A DNA stretch of 64,000 nt, taken from NCBI GenBank assembly GCA_021234155.1, contig JAJEKV010000008.1, forward strand, positions 15,323,328-15,387,327, given 5' to 3'. Position 1 is the stretch's first letter, and the number at the start of each line of letters is the position of its first letter. This DNA is from Isoetes taiwanensis. Lineage: Eukaryota > Streptophyta > Lycopodiopsida > Isoetales > Isoetaceae. Below the pieces are notes generated by a model that made no database searches, was not told where the DNA came from, and saw only the letters and a list, made by a program, of their open reading frames with translations. Positions 46,454 to 59,216 of this stretch are shown here, piece by piece. Made by a program: the position numbers and the translations under genes.

Positions 46454-49400
46454 CAGGACAAATGTAACATTGCTAGGAAGAATGCAGAAAGAACACAATC
46501 TATGTCCTCTCAATCATAGCCTAAGGAAAAGAGGCAATTGCCGAATTGGCCTAGAAGAGATATTGAATTGGCGCCATAGGTGCAGGAAAAAGGGCTTTCT
46601 AAGAAATTTGCATACCGCCGCGCAAAACGGAATGGGCAGAGGTTGATGAAGTATCAATAAGCTGCTAAAATGCACAAAATAAAAATGTATGGATGGTTAA
46701 ACAAGAAAGGCAAAAACGAATTGCTTTGCTTGGAGAATCAAAGAATAGAGCAAGAAATAGGGAAAGAATCTCAAAGAAATCAGATTTTTCTCAAAAAACT
46801 GATTCTTCATAATGGAAGAATTCTTGAGAGGTATATAAGAGAGTTGGAGCCTGAGGAAATAAAAAACTACAGAGAAAGTGAACTCGAACCCAAACATCAA
46901 TTGACGAATGGATTTGTTTACTGATACTGCAAATAGAAAGAAAAGTGAAAACACTACCATTCATGTTGTTCGGCTCCATCTTTAATCTGGGGCTTCAATA
47001 CGTAACTCACCTGATGTTTCCAACATTAGATAGGGATATTTGGGACATATCCCATAGCCATACCCCTAGTAGTGTAGTACTGTACTTACATACATCTTTT
47101 ATGTTTTTTGCGCACAGTACGTCATAACATACTCCAAGAGATTTAACGTACTTAAATAATTTTGTGGTACGTTAAAAGTTCAGAGGTAGGGTATGTACCA
47201 TACATTTAAAAAAAGTACAGTACCTCAAAAGAACCTTTAAAAATGTCAATTTTTCTCCTTCTGTATGCTGCAACACCAACTGATTTAATGTAACAAAGGA
47301 TTTGCTGCTATACAATCACCTGCAAATTCAGCCTGGCTCCCCGGGGGTTCACCTTTCATTAGCGTATAACCCATGAGAGTTCAACGGAGGGGTGTTTTTT
47401 GGACCATTTGCGTACGTATACTTAGGGGTTAGGGGGTGTTTTTAGGCACTGATCTAGAGCAATATCTATACACATAGGGGTCAAATTGCCTTTTAAAAAT
47501 GCGTATACAAGGGGGATTTTTTGCTACCCTCCGAACGCAAATGCCATATCCCCTATATGTATAAGTGCATCCCCCGGGCCTGGCTCCTGCACCTTTAGTT
47601 CTATTTATCTGGAAGAGATCCAGAACCAACTGGAATCAACCTTCAGATGATCCGAAAAGGATCTTGAGACCACAATCGATCTGGATAAGAGCTAATATTA
47701 TATTACAGAGAAAGAAGGTTGAACTATGTATTGTGAACTCAACTTTTCAAATTGGTGCTTTATGACATGTAATGGTTGTAGAGAAAGAGAGTATCAAGTG
47801 CAAAGGGTTCATCAAGGCCTTACATACACTAATGTTCTATATTTAATCTTTAGCTCCACATTATTTAATGCATATGCATTTCTCTAATAAATTTTATATA
47901 TTGTGAACAACTTAAGGAGAAAAAACGACTTGAACTTTCTTTATTGGTTGAACTTGTTGTCACAATTCTAAGTGGTCGTTCCGAGAGACCATAACAAAAT
48001 AATGATGTGAAGCATTGCGTGTATAACAATCTATTGTTTAAATTTGGTTTTTCAGGCGTGCCAAAAACTTTTTGGATTTTTTTGCCTAGGTTGGTTTGCC
48101 TAAGGTTTGGGTTCTTTTTTATGCCAGAAATTTTTTACACTGGTCAAAAAATGAGAAAAAAGGGGGGTCCGAGTAGGTATCATTTTTGGAGGTTTCTTTG
48201 TTGAAATCGATTGTAGGTGTCGTGAGATTCTTGCAGTTGTTGGCAGATGGATGGCAATGATGGCAGGTTGCATTTGCATGCATTCGGGAGGTATAAGGAG
48301 GAGGGTGGACGAAATCAAGAATGCTTTCTCTGTATGAATTCATAGTTCTGCTGGCCCATGTTATTTGGTCGATGAACTGTGGATGGGATTTCTGATCTTT
48401 GGAGTTGCAAACCATATGTTGGAAAGCAGCGAGATTTCGAAATCAGTGTATCCATACAGATGTGTGTTAGATACCAGTAAAATATATGAAACATCTCTGT
48501 TAGAATATGTAAGGAAATGCAGCTTCCTTTTATGAGGTCATCCATCTCATGCATCCTTTTTCTTGGTCTTTTGTTATAGGTGTCTAAAGGAGCAGTTGAC
48601 AAGGCAAAGCTTGGAAAGATCTGGAGCAGCATGGTCATCTGAGATCTTGATTGCCATTTTAGCAAAAAGGGCTCCTTCCTAGGATGGACCTTATGCTTCT
48701 TGCATGGAGCTTATGGGTTTGGGCTGCTTGAGCCTTCGCTCTTTTTGTTCTGAGCATACCTTCTATCCATGATTGCAGAGATGGTAACTAGGGATCTGTG
48801 GGCAAGAACTGGATAGATCTCCCAGCCACGTATTGTGATGCTCCCCAGACCTATACGATGCTCTCATCGTATAAATATGGGGAATCCCCCTTCCGTGGCG
48901 ATCACATCACCGTAGAAGGGCCCTCCGTCTACCTCGGGCCACCTGAGATGGTCAAATGCCCGGATGAAGGACACAGAGGTATCATTCGTCACACGCCTTC
49001 TATGGGAGTCCTAGATAGTGGAAGTGTAAATACAAGTTGGCACCTAGCACACAATACATCAAATAGTATGCCACCTTAAAGGGTGGCCCATCCAATCAAT
49101 ATGAACAATACCCCAACAACAACATAACATATGCAATGCATCAATTTGAGGCTCTAACCCAGGCTCAAACTCCAGAAAATCAACCCACGGCCAAGGCCTC
49201 CAGATAACAACAGACGGAATAATGGCAATGGTGTTGGCTGGCATAGAACAACGGCAAGGGTAGTCCACTCCATCCACCCCTCCTGTGCACACTTTGCAGA
49301 TAGGTTGAATCATGCTATGACGTGGTTATAGCCTTCCGGAGATGCAATCTCATGGATTCACCTTATGAGACTACTCTTGGTTACATCTCCCCGGTCCGAT

Positions 49401-50924
49401 GAGGCAGGTAGAAAATGAATTCCCTCCCATCTATATATACACATACTTACCCTCAAAAAAAAAGAAAAAAAGAAAAAAAAAAGAAATTCAATGGTCTACC
49501 AGCCTCCGGGATCCCATCGATATACCATCCTCCAAGATCCCCCCAACCCCAAAATCCATAGGCCACACTGGCGCATCCATCGAGCCCAAGACGTCCCTTT
49601 AGGCTCCTATCTTGCGACTCAGGGGGTGTCAAACCCATACCCGGCCCCAATGCGAGGACTGACTATAAGCCTAGCACACTATAGGAATCCTATAGCCAAA
49701 CTAGGGAGGATTCCACCTCCGTTTCACCATCATGCTCGTTATCTAGTGCTGAATAGCCAGGTGGGATCTTGTGCACAGGCCGCATTTACTGGGATTTAAG
49801 AGGTTCTAGCTAGGAGCATCACTAAATCTAGATAGCTTTTAGGTCTCTACCCTCCTTCCCATACAACACAGGAGGAATAGAAAGAGAGAGCAATCATATC
49901 CAAAACATCTATCATCATTCTTAAATAGATCATAGAATAGATTCTAATCATTCATCTATTCAAGCAAGGGTTAGCAGAACACAACTATGCTAAAACTAAC
50001 CAGTATCTGGGTTGGAACCAGTATCACAAAGAACATCCATGGTACAGATAAGGTTTCAGGGTTAGAACAGCTCCTTTCTTCCTCAATCCTTCCCAAACTC
50101 GAATTTGGGGCAGAATTGGGGGTGGAAGCCCAATTTTCCATCCCAAAATGGCAAGCTATCTCTGGCCAATCCAATTAGGCCAAGTGCCACCCTCTAATAA
50201 GCCTATATTACTAATTAATACCATTATTTAGCCTAATTAGGCTAAGTTAGTTGCAATAAACCCCTTTAAGTTAGTCCCCAATGGTCCCGTTACCTCAATG
50301 ACATGTCAGGGTAGTTATACGTATATCGTATAAATACATGGAATGCCACATTCTACTCCTCTTAGAATAATGTTGTTCTCAGCATTGGAGTTAATGAGTT
50401 AATATAAAAATAATTAATTAAGTCAAAAGATACATTTACATATATAGTGTCTAAGATAATGAAAATTACATGAAGATCATAGATCATATAAGTTTAGGAC
50501 CGTAGTCCATTCACAACACACTGGCATGATAGCAAAAGAGGGAATTACAACCAGGTCTTCAGTGGACCCTGTGATAACAAAAGATGATGTAGACAAAATA
50601 ACATATGTAAAACAGAGATGGCCCCTCGGTGCCGTCATAGAAACCTGCAGGCCTCTGGTACATGTTACTGGCCTGCAAAATTATAGAATGTCAGTACATC
50701 ATATAATAATTAGAGATGTGGTTGAAGGGACCACCTCCTTTTTAAACAAATAGAAAAAAAAGGGTATCCTATCATGCTTAAGTCTTGCATATCATCGCGG
50801 CATAAGGAATGGCCATGTTCCTATTATTGCCGGGATGACTGCGTCCTATAATGTACATGCCCACCCCAACCTAAAATGCATCTATCCAACCAGTTCCCTG
50901 CATGACCCCTACCAGGTCAAGCCT
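46454..50924. other. Intergenic DNA without recognised genes
   Basis: Scattered ORFs below 120 codons with no domain. An A-rich run lies at 49455-49485. The 3' LTR of the gypsy remnant at 50.9 kb should lie in the last 1-2 kb, but I could not define its ends. Confidence 0.35.
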
Positions 50925-52545
50925 TCATTGCTTATCGCTGGTGTCGGGATTGATAGCATCGTTGATGGTGCGTCCCTGGCATTCCCGCATAAAGTCCGAG
51001 CAATTCTTATCAAGATTTGCCTTCAACACCCATGCAGCATCCTCAGTAGTTGGTATGTGTTTCCACTTAACCAAGTGCTGGAGGATTTGAGTCCTTCTGG
51101 TCTGTTTGTACGCACGATTGAGAAGAGCTTTTGGCACTATTTCTAATTGCTCATCCGTCATTTCAAGAAATGTGGGTGTATCCAATATCTCCTCTGGGTC
51201 AAGAGTATGCTTTTTTAGAAGGCTCACATGAAAAACCTTATGGAATTTAAGATGAGCGGGGAGATTGAGCTTGTAGGCCTGAGGTTCTACCCTCTGAGTA
51301 ATCTCAAATGGTCCCGCCCAACGGGGTGCCAGTTTCTTGCAATTTCCAACTTTGAGTTTGGCTTGCTTTACCTTGATCTTTAACCACGCAGAATCTCCAA
51401 CCTGGAAGCCTCGAGGTGTGCGATGCTTATCCGCAATAGTCTTTTGCCTCCTTCTATAGCTGCTAACAAATATCCATGGACTTCCTCAACTAGAACTTGC
51501 ATATTTGTAAGCAATTGTTGGGAGACCTCGACCTTCAAAATAGGGTTATGCCACATGTCTGGAGTCAGGCACTGATAGCCATAGTTTATTATAAAAAGAG
51601 ACATTTGAGAAGACTCCTGTTTAGAACTGTTATAAGCAAACTTTACCAAATGGATATAGTCGGCCCACTATGATTTTTTATTTCAGACATAGTTGCGTAG
51701 CATATCTTCAATAATGCGATTGATGTGTTCTATTTGACCATCCGTCTGAGGGTGGTATGTGATACTCATGGCGAGTTTGGTTTGTATAGTGCCAAAGAAA
51801 TCTGTCCAGAATGCACTTACAAACTTGGGGTCGCGACCTGATATAATTCCCGGCATTCCGTGGAGTTGGAATATCTCTTTGGCAAACAACAACGCCGTAT
51901 CCAGGGCCGTATCAGTGGTGCGGCATGGCAAGAAATGCGCCATCTTGGAGAGCTTATCGACCACCACCATCAAGGCATCATATCCCCCTAAGGGTCTGTG
52001 GAAGACCGACAATAAAGTCCATGGTGATGATTTCCCACTTAGCATTGGGCACCTCTAAAGGTTCCAGTTCGCCTGGAACACGCAATTGTTCAGCCTTTGT
52101 CTGTTGACAAAGCTGGCATTGCTTGATATATCTGACTATGTGCTTCTTCATGCTAGGCTAGAAGTAGCTGGATCGTACCTTGAAATATGTCTTCATAAAT
52201 CCAGCGTGTCCCGCTATAGGACTATTATGTGCGTCGTGAAGAATGAGCTTCGGATGCTTGAGGTCTCCGGCACACATAACTTGTTCTTATGATAGAGGAG
52301 ATTGCCTTCCCTCTTAAAATGTCGAAAGGTTCCTCGCTCCTTGTCCGTCCGTGTCTCTTTAGACAAACCGAGCCACACTTCGCTGAATTCAGAATCGATG
52401 GGGAGTGTCTGGGCAATAGCAACCATGGAGATGCAACGTGCTGCGTAGGAGACAATGGCATACATCTCCCACATTCGATCAAAGGTTAAGGAGACTGCTA
52501 CCATGATGTGAAAAGTCCAGGCCACCTTTGAAGAGAGCTAATCAC
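50925..52545 (-). mobile_element. Ty3/gypsy chromovirus remnant: integrase and chromodomain
   Basis: Minus strand, in order. An RNase H/integrase junction and zinc-binding start (52525-52225, GNLLYHKNKLCVP). The integrase core follows (52045-51683) with GYDALMVVVDKLSKMAHFLP, SGRDPKFVSAFW and YHPQTDGQIEHINRIIEDML. Its third acidic residue is kept, but SDRD reads SGRD. A C-terminal block comes next (51649-51380, VKFAYNSS), then the GPFEIT/HLKFHKVFHVSLLKKH linker and a chromodomain-like stretch (51200-51000, LVKWKHIP-TEDAAWVL). Frames shift between blocks. It stops at about 52545, where plus-strand LINE sequence begins. Chromodomains target such elements to heterochromatin. Confidence 0.85.
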
Positions 52546-55325
52546 AATTGAGAGCCCTTCAAACTAGGGTTGAGACACAGGAAGTGGCCTCATCTGCAAT
52601 AAACCCTATGCTAGACTCTCGCTTACAGAAACTGGCGCATAGTTCCGCAGCTCGAGATCGGCAGGTGCATGAGGTCTGGCAGCCATCACTGAACAAGGCA
52701 AGGGCCTCCATGCAGAGGCTCATGAGCAATTGCAGCAATGCATGCGTGAATTGGCAAGGCAACAATAATTCCAGCAAGAGCTAAGCTCTCGGCTTCGGGA
52801 AGGAGAGACCATTACACCTGCCATGGCAGTCCCACCTGCCCAAGAGTCTGCATGACGTCAGCCAGGGCTGCCTACCGCTGCACCGCCAAGCCGCCCCATG
52901 CCACCACTGCACCAACACAGGCCACAGCCTATGCCCCGCCGACAGCAAACAACACCTGTTGTGCTGGGCAGGATTGACACGACATTCAGAGAGCTCCAGG
53001 AGACGGAGAAGCCACAATGTGGTGGTATGTGGAATGACAAAAGAGGCAGGGAAGGATGTCATCAACCAGCTCCAGATATTGATCCTCGCTCGAATGACAT
53101 TCCACACGCTGGTACACATTATTAGGGCTAGCCACCATGGTATCCAGCATCCAGATTGTCCACGACATTCACAGTACGGGATGTGTAAGTAAAAGCAGCC
53201 ATCCTGTGCCAGGGTAGGCAGTTGAAGGGAAGAGTCCTGTATGAAACCTGACCCCAGCACAACAAGAAGACCGCAGGCCTTGGCACAGTCATTCGGACAG
53301 ACACAATCGATACTTGTGGGTGCGTGTGCAAAACGACAGTAGCAGACCTCTCTTTGTGGCAGCCTGCTACTTCCCACATACAGAGAGCAATTTCTACCAC
53401 ACCCACTCGGATGTGAATAGATTGGACCCCTATGTCGATCTATATGATGACATACAATAACATAAGCAGTTGGGCAGTGTCATACTCCTTGGAGACTTCA
53501 ATGCACACACTGGGATAGAACAACCCATGAGATTTGATCCCTTGATTGATGATGTATTGCAGCTGCATCCTACAAAAGGAGCTTGGCCACAGACATCAGA
53601 TGACAATCAGGTCATGTGCTATGGTAGAAAGTTGCTTTTGCTCTGTGGTATCTTTGACCTGGTAATTTGCAATGGACTGGCACAGTGGCTGTCCTCTCGC
53701 AAAAGTACTTGCAGGCAGGAAAACTAGGGGGGCGAATCTAGTGTGGTGGACTATATGCTGGTGCCTGAGTAGGATATGCATGTCGTCAACCACTTCCAGG
53801 TGGGAACAACTCATAGGGATAAAGAGGTCGACTCAGACCACCTACCGCTTTACTTGTAGCTGGCTTGGAAGGTTGTACGAACCCCTTGTGCGACAACTCC
53901 TCACATGCCTCAGATGCGATTGGATTATGAACATGCAGGGGCTTATGCCCAGATGCTTGTAGATGACCTAACAGAAATTTTGCAGTACCCTACACTAGAA
54001 CAACAGACAGGCCAGTTGATTGACATGCTTAGAAATGCAACAGAAAGATACTTTGGGTAAGACGACCTCGACGGACCTCCAGGACCACAACCTTCCCACA
54101 TAATCAATGATTTGATGCGGAGTGCAAGGAACACAAATGCTGGCTCCTCCAGGCCACAGACCCTACTTTACGCCTACACGCAGTTAGACAATGCCGCATC
54201 TTTCTTAAAGCTAAAAAAGCCAGGTACATCGTAGCGTATCAAAGGGAAATGTTCTACCTCCTCCCCAGGATCTTCTGGCAAAGGGTTCTCAGAAAGCCAG
54301 TACAACCCACAGGGAACATCACTCCCAAGTAGTGGAGGCAATATTTGCAACAGTTATACGACCCTTAGGGTGCACAAGCAGCATTACCCTTGCAAGAAGG
54401 CCCAGTGCTGGAAATTACAGAGTCAGACATGGACCAAGGCTTACAGCGTCTTACCAATGGGAAAGCGCCAGACCTGGATGGTATGCAGGCAGAATTGCTC
54501 AAGTGGACAGGGTCGTCCATGCTACTGGTGCTGACTGCCTTATTCAACAAGGCGTTACATGAAGGCTTCCCACTACAGTGGACCAATAGCAGAGTTGTTC
54601 CCATCTATAATGCAAGTGACCCACACTGCCCAGCCAATTACCAAACAATCATGGTCAATTCGATGTTTGCAAAACTGCTCTCTGGAGCTGAAGGGAAAAG
54701 AGAGCTCAATGGTTGGCTAGATGGAATGTGCAGGAGCACTGGTGCATACATGTGCAAATAGATGTAGATCGCCATAGCTTGAGGCAACATCTTGACGCTT
54801 GCGTCCTCAACAAGCTCTGGGATGCCAGTGCCCTTGAACAGGTCAAGACAACACACTACCAGCGCCACATAAATCCCACATTAGAACGGGGCCCGCAATG
54901 CTACCTTCATACCTATTTGCCTATGAAAAGGCGCAAACTCATTGGCTCCATTTGCACAGGGGCACACCATCTTCGAATTGAGAGGGGCAGATGGATAGAT
55001 GCACTATGCTGAGTTGGTCAGGCCTAGCCAGCAGCTACATGTGACATTGAGCACAGCTTCCCCTACAGATGCTGGGATCATATCTTCAGGAGGTCATGGA
55101 TATGCGAGATCAGCTATGTCCTTGGGCATACACTTGACATGTATATGTATATATATTTCATAATGAAGTATAACTGTACAGTTTGACAACATTCTTATTA
55201 CTGCTATGGTTTTCCCTCGAAAATCCTTCGGGACAGTGGTTTTTCAACCAAAACAGTAATAAGTTTGCTGCGCTCCCTCATTGGGTCCCATAGGCCGATT
55301 GGTCTCCGTGGACGATAAAAATCAT
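52546..55325 (+). mobile_element. LINE with EEP endonuclease, partial RT and conserved 3' end
   Basis: Plus strand. A helical, Gln-rich ORF1-like stretch lies at 52550-52960. The endonuclease (about 53340-53850) carries RLDPYVDLYDDI, VILLGDFNAHTG, DLVICNGL and a DSDHLPL end. The linker has KARYIVAYQREMFYLL (54205-54260). The RT start has LTNGKAPDLDGMQAELLKW, then VVPIYNASDPHCPANYQTIM and MFAKLL. The RT catalytic core is missing: after about 54760 the sequence jumps to the C-terminal region (YLHTYLPMKRRKL, HHLRIERGRW). The 3' UTR ends GGTCTCCGTGGACGATAAAA at about 55320. Many frameshifts; dead. It abuts the gypsy remnant at 52.55 kb, probably having inserted there. Confidence 0.82.
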
Positions 55326-55329
55326 TCTC

Positions 55330-55421
<92 letters not shown>

Positions 55422-55422
55422 T

Positions 55423-55478
<56 letters not shown>

Positions 55479-55480
55479 TG
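55326..55480 (+). repeat. (TTTC)n microsatellite at the LINE 3' terminus
   Basis: About 38 TTTC units with one interruption (TTTTC near 55420), beginning directly after the LINE terminus. The Lys/Glu/Arg ORF across it on the minus strand is an artefact of the repeat. Confidence 0.95.
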
Positions 55481-57469
55481 AATGTTTTAACTATCTCTAA
55501 GAATGTACATCTGTGAAGACATACTTTGAGCAAAGTAAATTAATGCCCATTACTCTATTCTTCTTCTTCTTCTTCTTCCTCCGTTTCCTCATTTTCTATA
55601 ACTGAAATTTGAGTATATAAAGACCCACTTCTAAAGGTGGGGTTCTAATAGCAGTTGAAGCCACCTTTGCTTCCCCTTCAAAGACAAAGATAAATATAAC
55701 ATTTATGAAGTCTATCATGTAAATGCATTTGCATATTGGACATGGTGGATTGTGACCTCGTAGATCCCGTGTGGATCAAGTACAGGAGGAGGCCATAAAA
55801 CAAATCTGCCTTGGTTATGGCAGACATATTTGCAGTATATCTGCTACTTGAATAGGCAGCCATTCCTTTTCACATTCGACAAATTTTGAGATGGATAATC
55901 CTGTTGGCTTCATTTTTATAATGTTTTATGAAGGACCGGAACATGGCAGGGTCTTTTCTTAGGAGCTATTTTTGATATATTTGGCTATGTCATGGCATGC
56001 CTATCAGTAAGTTAAAGGTTTGCCAAGCCTCGATGTGGCAGCCATGTCTTTGTATTTGGGTAGAAGCTACGTTGGTGCATTTGTAGGCACTATAGTGATC
56101 ATAATATGTTAAAAAAACTTGTTTTCAAACATAGCAATTTGTTGGATGAACCTGAGAAGAATTGACATGTGTTGCTTCCTCATTGTTTGCTCCATATGTA
56201 AGCACTCATTTTCTACATGATAAATTTAAGTTCCCATACATTCTGTTCCTTGCTTACTAGAAGCTCTTATGAATGAAAAAATGCAATGCTTAGAATCTTT
56301 TTGCATTCTTGATGCACGTTATGATTATAGCTACAGAAATGCTATTGCAAAGTCAAAAGTAAATGGTACTATACCAGTAGTCCATTCACAAATTGAAGGC
56401 CAATAGGTTTACATGCTAGTCTCATATCAAAGCATTTTTCATTTCAAGATAAAAAAATCCACTGCAAACATAAAGCGGCAGTTATGGATGAACGGAATTA
56501 AATTCTTTGCAATGAAGAGTACTTTGGTAGTTGATTTTGACGAGGATTATACGTTGCTCATCATAGATGTTATACTTTTGAAATAATGGCACAATTCAAA
56601 AGTTTGTTTCGATTTGGGATATCATTTCATGTGCTCTAATTGCTTCTTATGTATTGGATATTTAGATGTCTATAAAATGCTTTTATATATTTGGTTTGGT
56701 CCAATAGAAAGTAATGTTCTCCTATCATGCTTACTTAGCTCAGTGCATAGCTCAAGTATTTGCTGCAGCAAAAGCTATCTTAGTTTTGGCACACATATTT
56801 TCAATTGTCCTCTAAGGAGGCAAGCTTAAGCTAGATGTTTTAGAATGAAGAAAGTAATTAAGATATCTTAAATGATACACTTAAGTCCCATTTAATAAAA
56901 GTGGGTCACATGCCATTCCTATTTTTTTTTTGGAATCTTGTTATTTTATACGAAAAGAATGTGCGATACTTTTGAAACCCCGTTATTGCTTTAGAAGATG
57001 TCTTTTTTCCTGTGTGAAAAAAAGCGTTAAGGAAAATTATGTGGTCAACTTTTCCTGGTTAGCGAGTCGAGAATGTAAAGAGCACAGCTAAAACCAATGA
57101 AAATGCTATCTCTCTGTAAACAAAGTGCTAATCTGCCCTGAATTTTTATTCATAAATAATTTCAGTACATTGTATTTTATAGTGGTTGAAGAGACCATGA
57201 TGGCCAGGCTGTCACAACGGTTACATCATCTTCGCACACGAACCATCTATTGGGAACAACGTGCAGAGCAAGGTCCGACTTGTTCCAAGCCGACAGAGCA
57301 ACTTGAAAAGAATAGAAATCTGTACACGCTGGTCTGTCCAACCTATGTCACCAACCTCTTCTCATCCTCTTTCTTTAATGAACGGGTCTTTCCATTGCTC
57401 TTGAACATGTCCTTTCTATTTGTGACCTAGACTGCAAAAGATAAAATCAAGTTAGTCAAGTTCTAAGGG
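55481..57469. other. AT-rich intergenic DNA
   Basis: A (TTC)n tract lies at 55557-55580. No gene recognised; no continuation of the 50.9-52.5 kb gypsy element could be read here. Confidence 0.4.
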
Positions 57470-57930
57470 CTAGTTCCTAAAAAGGCAAGTTTGAGAGACT
57501 TTCTCGATTTGCGACTCCAGAAAGACAGCTCAGAGTGCAAAACATAGGTCTGAGGGCCAGTTCTGAGGGCCATTTTTTCGAAAAGGCAGGTCTGAGGGCC
57601 TTTCTTGACTCGCATCGAGAAAGGCAGCTCAAAGTGAAAACCCGTGTCCGAGGGCGATTACGTGGAAAAGGGAGGTCCAAGAACTTTCTACTCGAGTGAA
57701 AAAAATTAGGTCTGAGGGTCTTTCTCAACTCGCGAAATCGAAAGGCAAACCGCAGAAAAAATGCGCAGTCCGAGGGCCAGTTCTGTGGAAAAGGCAGGTC
57801 CGAGGAACTTTCTCGACTCGAGAGTTGAGAAAGGCAGCTTAGAGTGAAAAAAATAGGTCTGAGGGTCTTTCTTGACTCGTGAGTCGAAAAAGGCAGCTCA
57901 GAGTGAAAAAAGCAGGTCTAAGGGCCAGTT
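57470..57930. repeat. Imperfect tandem repeat array
   Basis: About five variable units (60-115 bp) each combining AGGTCTGAGGG, CTTTCTCGACTCG and GAAAGGCAGCTCAGAGTGAA. The CTCGACTCGAGAGTTGAGAA motif in one unit is itself partly palindromic. It sits just beyond the broken 3' end of the gypsy RT block. Confidence 0.8.
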
Positions 57931-58017
57931 CTCAGTTTCTATCTCCAATATTGTGGAGCACAAATCATGACTAATTGGACCATATTCTATGTATTTTCTA
58001 ATGCACATCATATCTTA

Positions 58018-58922
58018 TGCATAGTCGGACCTTAGGTCAATTTTGGAGAAGACTTTTGCTCCCTGGAGCTGGTCCATTAAGTCATCTGCTCTTGGCAATG
58101 CATACTTGTTCTTTATCGTTTGCTTGTTAAGCTGGCGATAATGCACATCCTTAGACTTCCGTCTTTCTTCTTGACGAAAAGGATGGGTGCTCCAAAAGGA
58201 GACACACTTGCTCTTATGAATCCGACCTCTAGTTGTTCTTGCAACTACTTTTTGAGCTCAATTAGCTCTGGCATACTCATCCTGTAGGAGGCCTTGCTGT
58301 TAGGCTTAGCATCTGGTGCTAGTGTGATCTCACACTCCACGCCCCTATAAGGTGGTAGCTGACGGATTTCATCCGTGAATACATCATGAAACTCCTTTAT
58401 GAGCCTTGCTATTGGCCTTGGCAACTGACTCAAATCGGGCTCGCTTTTCTTCACTTGACTAGGCTCGCTTACCTCTAGCCTGAGGATGTAGTCTATTCTA
58501 TCTTTAATTATGCTTTTATGCAGCTGCTTCATGGAGATGCACTGCATAGCTGAAGTTACCTTCTTACCTTTGACTAAATATCGAGTCCCGTCTGGCGCTG
58601 TCATAGCTATCTTGCCCCTGTCGCAGTCTATCATAGCTTTAGCTGGCTTGAGGAACTCCATTCCCACTATCAAGTCGTACTTCCCAATGTCCATGACTTT
58701 CGCACCCATAGGACATTTGTTTCCACTAAGGTCTATTTCAAAGTTAATTCTCCTCCCCTTAATGTGGCGGATCGCGCCGCTTGCCATGCTGACTGGCCTA
58801 GGCTTTGACTTTAGAACCTTATTCTTCATTACAGCGGCTAGCCTTGGAAAGGCAAAGTTGTGGGAACTACCTGTGTCTATCAAGACTATATATGGCTTGC
58901 TATCTATGATCCCTTCTGCCAA
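58018..58922 (-). pseudogene. Ty3/gypsy protease and truncated reverse transcriptase
   Basis: Minus strand. A retropepsin domain opens near 58880 with the catalytic box VLIDTGSSHNF, followed by YDLIVGMEFL. After a linker the RT starts with LPPYRGVECEITL and, past a stop at about 58245, continues [48 protein letters not shown] and [12 protein letters not shown] (to about 58025). There it breaks off; the YVDD catalytic box, RNase H and integrase are absent. The RT motifs (MCIDYR-LNK, DQLQGA) are of the chromovirus type and not the Tat/Ogre type. Confidence 0.88.
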
Positions 58923-58934
58923 GATGACTGTAGC

Positions 58935-59216
58935 TTAATTCTTAACCTCCACTGACTCAATAGCAGCGCAAATTTTACACTCATCTTCTATATAGTCTTG
59001 GGGTTCCTGCTGGTCGCCTTCCTCGCTATCCCCTTCGGTTGGCGATTCCCAATCGTTCAGCTCCGCCAATGCCGCTTGCATAACAAAAAGGCAATTGTGC
59101 GTTCGGTGCCCTGGCTGGAAGCACCGGAAGCACAACTTTTTCTCTATGTATTCCTGTCTTTTCTCTTTGCGGATGCTGTCTAAGAGGAATCTTACTGACT
59201 TCCCCCCTGATGTGTC
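58935..59216 (-). pseudogene. Gypsy nucleocapsid zinc knuckle
   Basis: CFRCFQPGHRTHNC (about 59133-59090) is a canonical C-x2-C-x4-H-x4-C knuckle. A Glu/Asp-rich linker with C-x2-C follows and leads to the protease ORF, which starts at 58922 after an intervening stop. It binds the element's RNA in the Gag particle. Confidence 0.85.

Noticed and set aside
52781-53377. 198-codon minus-strand ORF
   Set aside because: Antisense to the LINE endonuclease region; no domain of its own.
55204-55533. Lys/Glu/Arg repeat protein on the minus strand
   Set aside because: Direct translation of the (TTTC)n microsatellite.
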